NCBI GenBank assembly: GCA_032717465.1
Contig: CM064690.1
Location: 28,543,153 to 28,607,152, forward strand
DNA length: 64,000 nt
Source: Coenobita brevimanus
Lineage: Eukaryota > Arthropoda > Malacostraca > Decapoda > Coenobitidae
Direction of reading: 5' to 3'
The notes under the pieces were generated by a model. It ran no database searches. It worked only from the letters and a program-made list of their open reading frames with translations, and had not been told where the DNA came from. Below, one piece after another: positions 22,642-33,265 of the stretch. Made by a program: the position numbers and the translations under genes. Position 1 is the first letter of the stretch; each line of letters begins with the position of its first letter.

Positions 22642-25600
22642 CTGACAAAATATAATCACAAGTATATATTCATCACATCACAGTTTAAGGATGAATGGTT
22701 TTAAATGTAACTTGATAAACTGGCAAACTTATTTCCCAAAGCACTGCAAATGGAAATCATAACATTTTTTTCCCATCACTACTAGGACTGTACTAAGCAA
22801 CTGTCATTTTCACTTTAGAATAAACTGATCCAAACTAACTAGGGAGAAAACCAGTCATCATGTTCACTGATTTTTCCAGACAGGCTAGTTTCCAAAGAAA
22901 GATTAATATACCAGTAATCCCTGTTAATTTGGGATCAGTTTGGAATAAACAGGTAGAGCTCAGATCACTCACATGCTCCTCACCATGGCACTCTTCCCTC
23001 CCCAAACACACACATGCACCCTTGCCTGGTAACCAAGAGATGTGAGCCTTGTAAACAAAGACCTGAGGGACAGTGGACACTCTCAACAACAGTACTGTAC
23101 TGATTATTAATGTTTTTCCTCTGTCTGTGATTTTAATGCAATGCATATCAAATGCAAAAAAAAAAAAAAAAAAAAAAAATCAATTTGTATTAAACTTACA
23201 ATCCAAACAGCAGAGATCTTATCAAAAACATCAAAACACAAATACAAGATTAACCATCCTCACAGCTAGAGCGGTAAACTGCTATAACATGTATGATTAA
23301 GCAATGTAACAGGATATTTTGCTGTACAGCCATCCTTTCATCTTTTGCAGATGTTAAGAACTGCTACACCTGTAAATAATGGAACTCAGCACATATAGAA
23401 CACCCATCAAAAAAGATCATCACACCCACAATTATTGTGATTGCCTAAAATCCTTCTTGTAGTGCCACAAACATTACTGACATTAAAAGGGTAATTTTAT
23501 CATCATCATCCAGACTTCCTTTCCCACCCTAGGTATAAGAACACCACATTTTGTTAAATCACCCAAAAATACATTTCTGAATGTTTTATTCTGCAACGAG
23601 TTATCCACCCACAAACATGCAAATTAGGCAGTCAACAAAAATGTGGGATGACTGTATATGCAAGAAATTCAAACCCTTAGTTTCTTCAATTCCATACTGA
23701 GGAACTAGATTTTTCTGAACAGAGTATAGCACAATGTACCGGTAACTTGAAAATAAAATACGTTTCATATTCATCAAGAGCTCTACGCCATGTGGAAAGA
23801 TGAGCTTATCCTACAGGGTTCCTCTTTACTTCCTGCCTTTCAAAACAACACCGTACTACAGTATTTAGTAAATTATTATCTAATTACTTGCCATAACGCC
23901 TCCTGGAAACCATAAACAAGGAATTATCAAAAGCAGAAGCATCTCTAGGCTACCTGTTTGCTTCTCTTCCTCTTTCTTCTTTCACACTTAAACACTGTTT
24001 TTGATATCACATGTCTCCTTCCACCAAAGCTGCACATCATATCTCACTTTCATATGCATTGCTACACATTCCCTCCTTTTTAATCTTCTGAACAAAAGTG
24101 CATTATGTAAAATCACAAATAATAATAAAACTATAAAACAAACGAAATCTCAGCGTTAGCATGGAGGTTTTTCTGCCACATAAAATACTGGCAGGGTCAT
24201 AGGTCAGTCTTCTACCATAAACTTTTCCGAACTACTGCAGCCTAACTTCCGGCATGTACACCTTGAAGGGGATGACACTGAGTTCATTTTTATAAAGCTT
24301 GACAAAAAATCCGTTACAGTAGTGATAACTAAATATGATATAATATGCATAGTTGTTTAACTGTTACTGTAGCTGCAAATAATGATATAGTCGAATAAAA
24401 CACAGTGAATAACAGACAACGCTATTCTTGCAATTTCAGGGCCATCTGACCATGAACCCTGTTGAATGGAGATTGAACTACCCTTCTCGTGCAGTCCACC
24501 AACCTACAAATGGGATTGGCAGGGAGCTGTGGGACAGCTATATCAATACCACCACACAAAGGCACAGCTATCCAGTACAAAAGGCTGGGTAACATAAGAA
24601 AGCAACCCATCTCAACAACTTACCTCAATCTGGAACCTCTCTAGATCCAGCTTTTTCCTCATCTCATGGAAGGTCCAGGGGTCAGCCATGAAGCTGTCAG
24701 CCAGCAGTGCCTCCCATACTGTCTCCTTGCTGCATGCATCTGCCTTTGTCAACACGATATGGACTGTCTTCTTGTCCTCTAGGGTCCATACCATCTCATC
24801 TGCTCGCACCACAGAGTACAATGGACCCTGAAAGGAATTGCAGTTTCGTACAAAAGTCCTCAATGTAACTCTGCGATGTGTTCTGAAATATTACTAATTC
24901 TATACAGCTAGCAGCTACTGCAGATGGAGGTGAAAAGGTAAATAAGATTTACTTGCAATGAGGAAACTTTAACAAGCAATGTTTCTTACTCTAATGAAGA
25001 GGAAAAAATGTACCACAATGAATAATATAAATAAATTAATAATATTAATAATAACGATTCATTCATTCATTCATCATCTACCCCCGTATGGCCCCATGAG
25101 GAGTGTATGAGCGGGGGTACAGGCAAGTTGGTCCTGACATTTCAGATGAAGTGACTAGCCTCACTCTTCCCTGAGTGACATTACATGAGCAATAAACCCC
25201 AACCATCCCTTGGATATAAACCTACACAAGCTCCATCCAATTGGAATGCCTTAACCCCTACACCGCGGGCTTGTTTACCAATAACTTGCGTGTGCCGCGG
25301 GGTTATTTGGGCTCCGACAGACTCTCAAAAAATATTTGCCAAAAATCAGTTATTAGTCCTAGAATAATAAAATTATATATGCTTATGGCACATACCTTCA
25401 GCTTTCTCCTGGAATGATTGTTGAGCCTTCGTCGGTTACCGTAGGACTTGTGGAGACCTCTGAAGTAGGGTAACGAAGTCTCCACTTTACACTTCCCAAC
25501 AACCCGTAATATGATTACCACAGCCAGATACAAACACTATAAACACTATTCTACAATTTTCAAGTAGTTTGGGATCCATACTAAAAAAAAAACCACTGTA

Positions 25601-28292
25601 AAAGCAATGGAAATTACGAGCGCGTCTGATCGTCGCACTGGCACTAGTTCGCTCTTGGTAGTCTGTCATTTATTATTCATAAAACCCCTCACACTTTATA
25701 TTTCTATTACTATATAACACTTATATATATCTATAGTCTTTATCCATAAGTTTCCTTCAGTAATATTAGTTTATTGTCACTGTAGGGATTCAATTTCTTT
25801 CAGTAAAATACGTAGCATTCACTTTCTCGTCCTGTATACTGGCATTGAGAGTGAATGTCACTTTCATCTTCACTCTCATAACTCATAGCATTCAGACATG
25901 CTAGAGTGAAACTTTCACTTTCATTACTCCTAGGGTATATACTCGTATTCTTATAATACTACTCATTTACATTTCTATTTACGTTCTCTATTTTATTTAT
26001 GTTATTTACATTTCTATTTTATTTACACTGTGTTGTGCACTGTCACTTGAAATAACTTATAAAACTATTTTCCATTGTTCACGTATATTTACATTCATTA
26101 CTTTCACTTGCTGTTTACACATTATTTACACATTATTTACAATTCCACTTGCACTGTTTTACTCAATAGAAAGATCGTAGTCACTCTTTTATCAATTGTC
26201 AGCCCTTTACCTCTTTCCACACGAGGTTTAGTAGGGGGTAAAGGTCACAGGGCCATTTGCATGGGGGTGAAAAAAGGCCTTGAAGTCAGCAAGAAGAAAC
26301 ATACATACTCGCTTCGGAAGTTGAGAGAGAACTGAGTGATAACAGAGGACCACCAGCGTAGAGGCCTGCTAGGGGTTATTCAGAGTTACCAATATTACTT
26401 CTTGAAACAGCTAAGTCTAGCACTGATATGATTGGCAGGAAATCTAGACAATACATTATAAATTTGGTAGTTCCAGGTGAATGTAAATATCACTTAGGTT
26501 GCTCCCTTCCCTCCTTACATGTATATTTATTACGAAAATAGATTAGAGGCCTACTTAGGAGATATATATATTCAGAGCTACCAATGTTATATCTTGAAAC
26601 AGCTTTGTCTAGCACTGATATGATTGGCAGGAAATCTAGACAATACATTATAAATTAGGTAGTTCCAGGTGAATGTAAATATCACTTAGGGTTCTCCCTT
26701 CCCTCCTTACGTGTATATTTATTACGAAAATAGATTATAGGGCATATTTCAAGGGGGAAAAAACAGCGAAAATTAGCGAACGAGTGCACGTGAGGTGTTG
26801 TCAGGTGATAATTAGCCAATTCCAGGTGTATGGCACTCTCACTTACCTTATTTCTTTCTTGTATATATTACTTGGTATAAGAATAGGACATAGGGCTTAT
26901 TTCAATGGATGAAATCAGTGAAAAATTCCAGGGAAGATTTACTTAGCGTAGCACGGCCGGGCAGGCGAGAGGATAGGGTAATGGAGGGGGGGTAGGGAGG
27001 GGAGTCAAGAACGGGGAAAAATGGCTAAATTGTCAACAACGGATGGGAGTACAGATGAGATTAGGAGTGCTGACTAGTGTTGGACATTGGCAGTACCGAT
27101 AGATGATACAAGCCCCCACTTGGAAGCCCGGGTGAATTCAAAATAACACAGAATCACAAAAGCGACGCCCCGCGGTATGATCCCTTGCTCCCAAGCGTCA
27201 CGAAAGTGACGCCCCGCGGTCAAGGGGTTAATTAGCCACTAAACCACCAGGCACCATAATATGGTTATATGGTTACCATCCAGCATGGTAAATGGTTTCC
27301 TAGAGTACAGAAAACCATTTGGCTTGTCACTGACTGTAGAGTCATCTGTAGACAGAAGGAAGAGGAAAGAATGATGGAAAGAAAGACAAGAGGAAGGATG
27401 GAAAGAAGGAAGAGAGGAAAGGGCAGGCACCCCAGAGCAGAATTACATCGGGTGAGTGGGTAGTGTGCAAATACAACTTACAACAGGGATTTACTCTCTA
27501 GTGAAGAATGGAGGGCAGACAGAAAGAGAATGATAAAGATGAAGAAAGAAGTAAGCACCAGAATATCATGTGAGTGTGGATGATGGTTGCCACCATCTTC
27601 ACCCTTTCCTTCCAGTCATTTTTATTACTCCTCTTTACACTTCAAGTGACTCTACACTGTCTACACTGAGTGACAAGCCTAATGGTTTCCTGTAACCTAG
27701 GCAACCATTTACAATGCTGGGAAGAAACCAGATAATGGGGTGATGTGCAGCCTGCTATGGACTAAGTGGAGAACTGCAAATGCAACATCCATCAAGTAAC
27801 CAAACCTTCACATTTTCTCACATGCCAAGCTGTCATGAGGCACTATCAACTGCAAGGGAACATGGTTCATTACATGGGACAGCCCTGCAGGGGTGACTGC
27901 CTGCCCACGTTTGATGGGTCTACTCCACCAGACAGAAACAGCAACAACTGTCTAATGTTGAAATGGTACAAACCACTGGAAAGTAAGTCCTCACTACACA
28001 CAGTTTCTTTTGATATTCTTTTTTGCTATTAAGTTCAAAGTAAATTCCAAAACAACTGCCTGTTTAAGTTCTACTGACACCCTGTACATACCTCAAACAC
28101 AACTTTGTCCAAAACAGCCACCTTGATGTACGATGGCTTGACAGTGACATGGACAAACTTTCCCCGGGTGCCGGATGGAACGTCTACCTCTATGTGCACC
28201 TCAGCCACCGTCTGCCACCAACGTCCCCAAGGCGCTGGACACTGTACCACACCACTACGCTCGTCAAAGTTGGTCTCAACATAGTCAGGCAT
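22453..28292 (-). CDS. NUDCD2: NudC domain-containing protein 2 (NUDCD2) gene, three coding exons
   Basis: Three coding exons (28292-28092, 24827-24624, 22641-22453) join in phase 0 into a 197-residue protein. Residues about 9-110 form a CS/p23-like domain. The start EERSGVV-type block (DERSGVVQCPAPWG), the WTLEDKK strand, the VLTK strand and the ADPW..F.EMRKKL.LERFQ helix followed by NPGFDFSGA are all hallmarks of NUDCD2. The family protein is a small HSP90 co-chaperone that stabilises LIS1 and so supports dynein function in the cytoplasm. The vertebrate protein is about 157 residues. Here the C-terminus is extended by about 40 residues of Lys/Glu/Gln-rich sequence (from WGEKKKQQEEKQ to the stop). 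Introns are 3.26 and 1.98 kb with canonical GT..AG ends. The start at 28292 matches the family N-terminus. A minus-strand AATAAA at 22151-22146 could be the polyadenylation signal. Identification is firm; UTRs are inferred. Confidence 0.94.
24624..24827 (-). CDS. NUDCD2: NUDCD2 coding exon 2
   Basis: 68 codons in phase 0 from a TTTCAG acceptor (GPLYSVVRADEMVWTLED) to ..LERFQIE before GTAAGT at 24623. It contains the family signature WTLEDKKTVHIVLTK and the ADPW helix. Confidence 0.94.
25251..27231. mobile_element. Non-autonomous piggyBac-like element (1.97 kb) with TTAA duplication
   Basis: TTAA at 25251-25254 and 27228-27231 flank inverted termini. The 5' end is CCCCTACACCGCGGG; the inverse of the 3' end is CCCCTTGACCGCGGG. 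Subterminal GCCGCGGGGTT and ACGCCCCGCGGT motifs repeat near both ends. TTAA targets and C-rich termini are diagnostic of the piggyBac superfamily. No transposase-like ORF was recognised inside. It carries a 194-bp internal duplication. Confidence 0.8.
26376..26740. repeat. 194-bp tandem duplication inside the piggyBac-like element
   Basis: TTCAGAG(T/C)TACCAAT.. GCACTGATATGATTGGCAGG.. AAATCTAGACAATACATTAT.. TTACGAAAATAGATTA occurs at 26376-26546 and 26570-26740. A weaker partial third match lies at 26805-26890. Confidence 0.88.
27560..27970 (+). mobile_element. Composite SINE-like repeat with central block (plus orientation), copy 2
   Basis: Central block AGTGACAAGCCTAATGGTTT.. GGCAACCATTTACAATGCTG, then TGCAACATCCATCAAGTAAC.. 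ACATGGGACAGCCCTGCAGG. Matches 20,768-21,180 over about 400 bp. Confidence 0.65.
28092..28292 (-). CDS. NUDCD2: NUDCD2 coding exon 1
   Basis: 67 codons starting at ATG 28292-28290 and ending ..DKVVFE before a GTATGT donor at 28091. It carries the first half of the CS domain (PWGRWWQTVAEVHIEVDVP). A possible acceptor (ATTCCAG) ends at 28309, so this exon may have a 16-nt 5' leader joined to an upstream non-coding exon. Confidence 0.93.
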
Positions 28293-28356
28293 CTCTCTTG
28301 AGCTTGAGCTGGAATATCAATGCCAATTAATCCCCTGACTCTGGTAATGTCACTAA

Positions 28357-28456
<100 letters not shown>

Positions 28457-28720
28457 AAAATTCTCCCGCTGTAGTCACTAGGAGAAGAAAAGAGCCATAT
28501 ACTGCAGTACAGTATGTAGTAATGGGATGTATAGCAGCCCTCACATCATGGTCAGCAAGTGAAGTACAGTACTGTACTTCTGACTCGGTGGTCTATGTAA
28601 CACACTTACACCACATTAGCTGGGATCAAGTACCGGCTTGGACAGTGATTACTTTGTTAGGGGTGAGACAAAATACGGTACTGAATAGGCAGTTAGTTAC
28701 CAAATCTGCACTGAATCAGC

Positions 28721-29146
28721 ACTTTCAATTGGAAAATAAAATTTTTATCATCATATAGGTTCATACACACCTAATTATCTGAAATCTGGTAAAATTTTTG
28801 TGTTTAACTTAACTGCTAATAAAAAATCAGGATTTTGAGCAAAAACTTGTTAAGGGTACCGAAACTGTTTTGCCTTTGGCTCGGCAACTTGCCTTGACAG
28901 ACTTCTATGTTTTATAAATATTGATTTAATATGCAAATACATATATTTGCATTGTATATCAATATTTATGCAAAACAGAAGTCTGTCAAGGTTTCATTGA
29001 CAATTTAAAGAGGAAAAACCTCTAAATCATGATTTTTTATTAGCCTAATGGTTAAACTAAGCACAATTTTTTGACCGGATTCCAGATAATTAGGTGTCTA
29101 TGAACCTATATGGTGAAAAAAATAACAATATTTTCCAATTAAAGGT
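28721..29146. repeat. Long palindrome-like inverted repeat, ~210-bp arms
   Basis: Left CAATTGGAAAATA.. CATATAGGTTCATACACACC.. TAATTATCTGAAATC.. GCTAATAAAAAATCA.. CCTTGACAGACTTCT is mirrored by AGAAGTCTGTCAAGG.. TGATTTTTTATTAGC.. GGATTCCAGATAATTAGGTG.. TATGAACCTATATGG.. TATTTTCCAATT. The centre at about 28941 is ATGCAAAT-ACATAT-ATTTGCAT. Confidence 0.9.
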
Positions 29147-29779
29147 GCCAATTTGGTGTTAGTTCAGTAAATGACCACCGATTCAGTATTTCGTTGCACT
29201 GCCATGTTCGACATTAGCTACAGAAAAAACAATAACATCCACTAAAACTCACAAAATATGTAAAATTGAAAGGAACATCTTTTGCAGTGTTCACAATATC
29301 TATAAACAGTGTGCATTAGGTCAGGTTAGGTTATGGTAGGATAGGATGTATAAGGGTAATTTTTTACCAAACAGGCACGGCCTTTCCATATTTCTTACTG
29401 AAGTGAGTCTTTCAAAGGGTAATTGGCACCTCCTGGATTACCATACCTACTGGGGATTTTTTTAAACTTACCTCTGAAAGCTGTTATTTAGGATTTTGAA
29501 TGTGTAAATATTCCATCAACATCACCATATCCATCGCTGGATGTCAAACTGCTCATGTACATTTTACTTTTGGTGCGATTTCCAAATGGTGTGTCCAGGA
29601 TGTAAGATTACTTTGGTGAAACTGTGTGTTATTTGCACTGGTTTACATCAACTGCTTTCTTCAGTACACAGCCATTTGCTTATCAAGGACACAACAAACT
29701 GCAAGAAGTGGCATACCACAAGTTGCTTCTGGCTGCAGCTGCATTCTATCCTCCTGCATATTAACTTACTGCTCTCTCT

Positions 29780-29817
<38 letters not shown>

Positions 29818-29913
29818 ACTGAGTTGCATTTTGCCCAGATGGGTTTTGGATCTTCAATGTAATATTTCGTGGCAATCTCAATTTCGGGGGAAGTTAGTTT
29901 TAGTAAGGATGGA

Positions 29914-29933
29914 TTAGGTTAGGTTAGGTTAGG
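29914..29933 (+). repeat. Interstitial telomere-type repeat (TTAGG)4
   Basis: Four perfect TTAGG units in a row; looser GGTTAGG words surround it and recur at 31222-31290. Confidence 0.75.
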
Positions 29934-30829
29934 TTTGGTTAAATTGCTGTATTCCACAACTTTGACACTTATTAGTGTTTTTTTGTGCATATTTGACATA
30001 CTGATGCATCCACTTGGAGCAATGGTCGGTAACCAGGGCGGGCAGTTGGGGAGATTGCTGATAACCACATGACGTGGGCGACCTGGCTGCTTCCTTAAAT
30101 ACCAAAGAATAAGCAAATTTTGTCTTTTCCCAATCACTTCCTGCAGTCACAACTCTGCAGTTAACCATCTGTGTTGTATCTGTACCAAAATTACTTTCCT
30201 TGAGTTAATGAGTCAATTACAGTATACCATAGGTGGAATCGGTGCAGCCGTTTCGTAAATAATTACCAGTAAAAGATAGAACAGGAAAAGACAGAATAGA
30301 AAGCGACATCGCAGGATAGGTTTGGTCTGGTTAGGTCCTGGGGTTAATTCAGGTTACATTAATTAATTCTGGTTTATTTTTGCTTTATTATGGGTGAAAT
30401 CACGAAATCAGCACTGCGGTCAAATGTGGTCTAATTTGGAGGGACACACCTAATTACTGAGAAAGTTTAAGAAAATTTATAAGACAAAAAAATAAAAAAA
30501 ATCTTGCTCCTTATTTTTGTGTGCATTCAAGCCTAAAAACCCTCTTCAGAAGCATTTTAAAAAATAATAAAATAAAGTACCCAAAATAAGGACAAAAGGT
30601 TAATTTTCCGAAAACTACATTTCCCGATTCAGGAAATCTGACACAACCACGTTGTATACCATGTTATTCTGAATCTCTTCCACTAAACATTTGTTTTCAG
30701 AAATGTATAGTTAACGTAAAAATCCTACATAATATTACCTTGGATCTCCCCTCAGGTTCAAATTTTCACATCAGTCTTCCTCCCTGTCAGGGAAACTCCC
30801 AGGCGTGATGTCATGCTAATACAGTGCAT

Positions 30830-30890
30830 GCTCAGACGTCACGGCCAATGAAATTAAAATAAGCCAAAAGGCAGACCAATCAAATCATTG
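30830..30890 (+). promoter_or_regulatory. CCAAT/CRE-like promoter candidate for the zinc-ribbon ORF
   Basis: GACGTCACGGCCAATGAAAT followed by AGACCAATCAAAT, 55-110 bp ahead of the ATG at 30943. Purely motif-based. Confidence 0.3.
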
Positions 30891-30942
30891 ATAGCATTAG
30901 ATTTTCAAATTTCAAACGTCCCTTACTTCAGTCAGTTCGACG

Positions 30943-31215
30943 ATGGCTTCCACTTGTAGCAGGTGTGCTGTGACTGAATACAAGGCCATTGCTCGTTTAT
31001 TTAAGAATAATCAGGAAAGTGTGAATTTCCTTCACAGTCAAGATGTTCTGCCTTCCTCCCCGAAATGTAAGAAGTGCGGAAGTGACCTACATTATAGACA
31101 GGACCTTCATCAGTGGTACTGTAAGAATTTTAAGTTACACAAATTCAAAGAAGCAGAAGGCTGTGGGTTTAGAGGATTGAGGCACGTTCAACCTCATTCT
31201 CCTCCGACGACACTT
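30943..31215 (+). CDS. Small zinc-ribbon-like ORF with a splice donor, possibly transposase-derived
   Basis: An ATG (MASTCSRCAVTEYKAIARLF) opens about 91 codons ending ..PPTTLK before an AAG|GTAAGA donor at 31215/31216. Cys pairs PKCKKCGSDL and WYCKNF..GCGFRGLRH suggest a zinc ribbon like that at the N-terminus of ISXO2/IS1595-type transposases. I cannot confirm the family and no catalytic DDE exon is seen. Upstream, 30,830-30,890 has an ACGTCA element and two CCAAT boxes, so it may be a real first exon. It is flanked by TTAGG-like repeats. Confidence 0.35.
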
Positions 31216-31388
31216 AAGGTAAGATTAAGTTAGGTTGGTTTTGGTTACTGTTAGGTTTGATTAAGTTAGGTTACATAAGGTTAGGTAATAATATGGTGGG
31301 GGTCTGGGGGGACGAAGCCTCCCCAGTTAGGGTATACAGGTCAAACGATGTCCTTGATTTTGAAACCAAATATATTTTTTCTGGTCAG

Positions 31389-31527
31389 TTTTAGTGTGAT
31401 TTGAATGAGTTTGACCTTCATTTTTGTCGGAAATCACTCGTTTTGGAGATATGCTTGGGTAGGCCTATCTCCAAAATAAGTGATTTCCAACAAAAATGAA
31501 GGTCAAATTCATCAAATCACACTAAAA
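31389..31527. repeat. Inverted repeat, ~61-bp arms
   Basis: TTTTAGTGTGATTTGAATGA.. GACCTTCATTTTTGTCGGAA is mirrored by TTCCAACAAAAATGAAGGTC.. CATCAAATCACACTAAAA around a 17-bp loop. It ends exactly where the LINE tail begins. Confidence 0.9.
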
Positions 31528-31530
31528 TTC

Positions 31531-32045
31531 TATCTATCTATCTATAGCCCGACGCCCTAATCCCGCAGAGGGTGGCCGCAGACAAAACGCCTCCAAGTCA
31601 CTCTGTCACCCACCATTTGACTCCCCTCCCCCCAACTCACCCCCCCCCTCCCTCATATACCTCTCAACTCCATCCCTCCACCTCATCCTCGGTCTACCCC
31701 TCCCTCCACCTCACCTACATACACCCTCTTAGTCAGTCTTTCATTCTCCATTCTCTCCACATGTCCAAACCACCTCAGTGTATTTCTCCTAATCTTTTCA
31801 ACCACATCCACATCTACCCCACAACGTTCCTTCACTTCTTCATTCGTCAACCTGTCCCTCCACGTCACTCCACATGCTCCTCTCAAGTAACTCATTTCCA
31901 CTGCTCTCACTCTTGACTTGTTCCCCTCTTGCAAGGTCCACGCCTCGCTTCCATACGTCAGGGTAGGGATCACAATACTATCATGCAGTGCCTTCTTAAC
32001 TTCCATACTCACCTCCCTATTTCTCATCACTGCTTTCAGTGTACC
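31531..32045 (-). mobile_element. 5'-truncated non-LTR retrotransposon (LINE) 3' fragment
   Basis: On the minus strand 32030-31683 encodes about 115 residues typical of the C-terminal end of LINE reverse-transcriptase ORFs (TYGSEAWTLQ, RAVEMSYLRGACGVTWRDRL, NTLRWFGHVERM, KRVY.GEVEGGVDRG). A ~150-bp 3' UTR (GCGGCCACCCTCTGCGGGAT, GGGCGTCGGGC) and a (TAGA)n tail follow. 5' truncation is usual for such insertions. Confidence 0.87.
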
Positions 32046-32065
32046 AACAAAAAATACTTTTGGTT

Positions 32066-32250
32066 TCTATCTATCTATTGCCAGACGCCATAATCCCGTA
32101 TGGGGTGGCCATTTGACTCTGAGTTATTTGTTTTACAGGGAGGGGCACTAACCCTCCACCAACCCACTTGACACGTAGGGAGCACGTATGGTTTGGTTAT
32201 ATGGTTACCACCCAGCGTTGTAAATGGTTTCTTGGCTTACAGGAAACGAT
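32066..32250 (-). mobile_element. SINE with LINE-like 3' end, truncated
   Basis: Tail (TATC)n, then TTGCCAGACGCCATAATCCC, GGGGTGGCCATTTGACTC, GTTTTACAGGGAGGGGCACT and the central block TTATATGGTTACCACCCAGC..GGTTTCTTGGCTTACAGGAA. Near-identical to 51,304-51,500. Confidence 0.8.
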
Positions 32251-32693
32251 AGGGAGAAATGTAGTTTTCCGAAAATTTACCACACAAAAAGCAACTAAAC
32301 CTTTCAAACAATTAGGAGCATACTGCTACATTATAATTAGCAGTATATCACCAAAAGCTGTATTTTGCTAGGGTAGGGTAATTATTACTTTAAAAAGGTG
32401 CACCAAGATAAAATAACAATGATCTTTTGGGATGACAGGTAATTTGACTATACAACCCCTAAGGCCTAAACATCAGGGGTTGCTTACACAGTCGATTTAT
32501 ATCCATCTCGACGAAAAGATTCACAAAAGTGGTAAGCTCCCGCAAGGTTGGGTTGCTAACATTTGTGACAGTAAACGAGGCAAGGAAGTCAGTGCTCATT
32601 AAGGGTGTCTCTTCCCTGTCTCATTGGTTGGATCTTAACTTAAACAGTGTCGGTGGATGAGACCCCAATGTCTCATAAACAGGCTATACTTAC

Positions 32694-32818
32694 GGTGCTC
32701 ACAACTTCACCCAAGCTTCTGAAACTTCGAGAGCAGTGCGATCGTAGGGCTTCCTGACGCTGCTTCAGGATGATGTTGTGCTGTGCGTTCAATACTGTTG
32801 ATAACTTACAACGGGTTA
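32694..32818 (-). other. Possible 5' non-coding exon (NUDCD2) or unassigned exon
   Basis: A strong minus-strand splice donor (ACC followed by GTAAGTATAG) lies at 32694/32693. It sits 4.4 kb upstream of the acceptor in front of the NUDCD2 start and about 0.7 kb from the SPRING1 first exon. Splicing 32694 to 28308 gives a leader without an ATG before the NUDCD2 start, as expected for a 5' UTR exon. The segment is also open in one frame for about 38 codons (..ILKQRQEALRSHC..), which would hit a stop if joined to 28308. It might therefore be chance, or belong to a different transcript. The 5' boundary is arbitrary. Confidence 0.4.
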
Positions 32819-33265
32819 GAAGTAAAAGTTAGTTATATCTCTTCGTTTTGTTTATACGGTGAGTATTATCTCGAGATCACCAAAAATTGTTACGTCCACC
32901 TCGGTCCTCGGCTTTGTTTACACTTTCAGTTGCTATCCGGATACCCACGAACGCAAACTAGTACTGAATCCACGCTTTTGGAAACCTTAGGCCATTTGCA
33001 TCTCACTGGAATATGGATGTATATATTATTATACTTATCTGTCAAAACTTGTGGCTGAAGAACACTCCTAGCGTAATGTATAAACTAATTTTCATGCGTA
33101 TCTAAAACAAGAATGTCTCGATAAGGAAATAAAATACTCCGGAACAACTTATATTATTATAAAGCATAAAATACAAGGCTTTCTGCCCATAATATTTGGT
33201 AATTAAAGAAGAAAGACTTTGACATCTATTCCTCAACAGGCACCTCGGTCAACGCATCCAGAGGT

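Larger units (their letters stand above)
25058..27345 (-). mobile_element. Composite SINE split by a piggyBac-like insertion
   Basis: 25058-25254 (CCCCATGAGGAGTGTATGAG.. GGTCCTGACATTTCAGATGA.. GCAATAAACCCCAACC.. GGAATGCC) and 27228-27345 (ATTAGCCACTAAACCACCAG.. GGTTATATGGTTACCATCC.. AAAACCATTTGGCTTGTCAC) are the two halves of one element. The uninterrupted copy at 50.4-50.7 kb shows the join (GAGTGCCTTAACCCACTAGA). Confidence 0.8.
29147..30940. other. Gene-free stretch with scattered TTAGG-type repeats
   Basis: Poly-T (about 28) at 29786-29813; TTAGG clusters at about 29318-29345, 29914-29933 and 30315-30340. Near 30443 ACACACCTAATTA echoes the inverted repeat at 28.7 kb. No gene recognised. 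Confidence 0.45.

Noticed and set aside
25185..26335. Transposase ORF inside the piggyBac-like element
   Set aside because: Only short ORFs without DDD-type or other piggyBac motifs were visible.
29914..29933. True telomere
   Set aside because: Only four perfect units, embedded in ordinary sequence with genes on both sides.
31683..32030. Host protein-coding gene
   Set aside because: The residues are typical of the C-terminal part of LINE ORFs and the segment ends in a retroelement tail.
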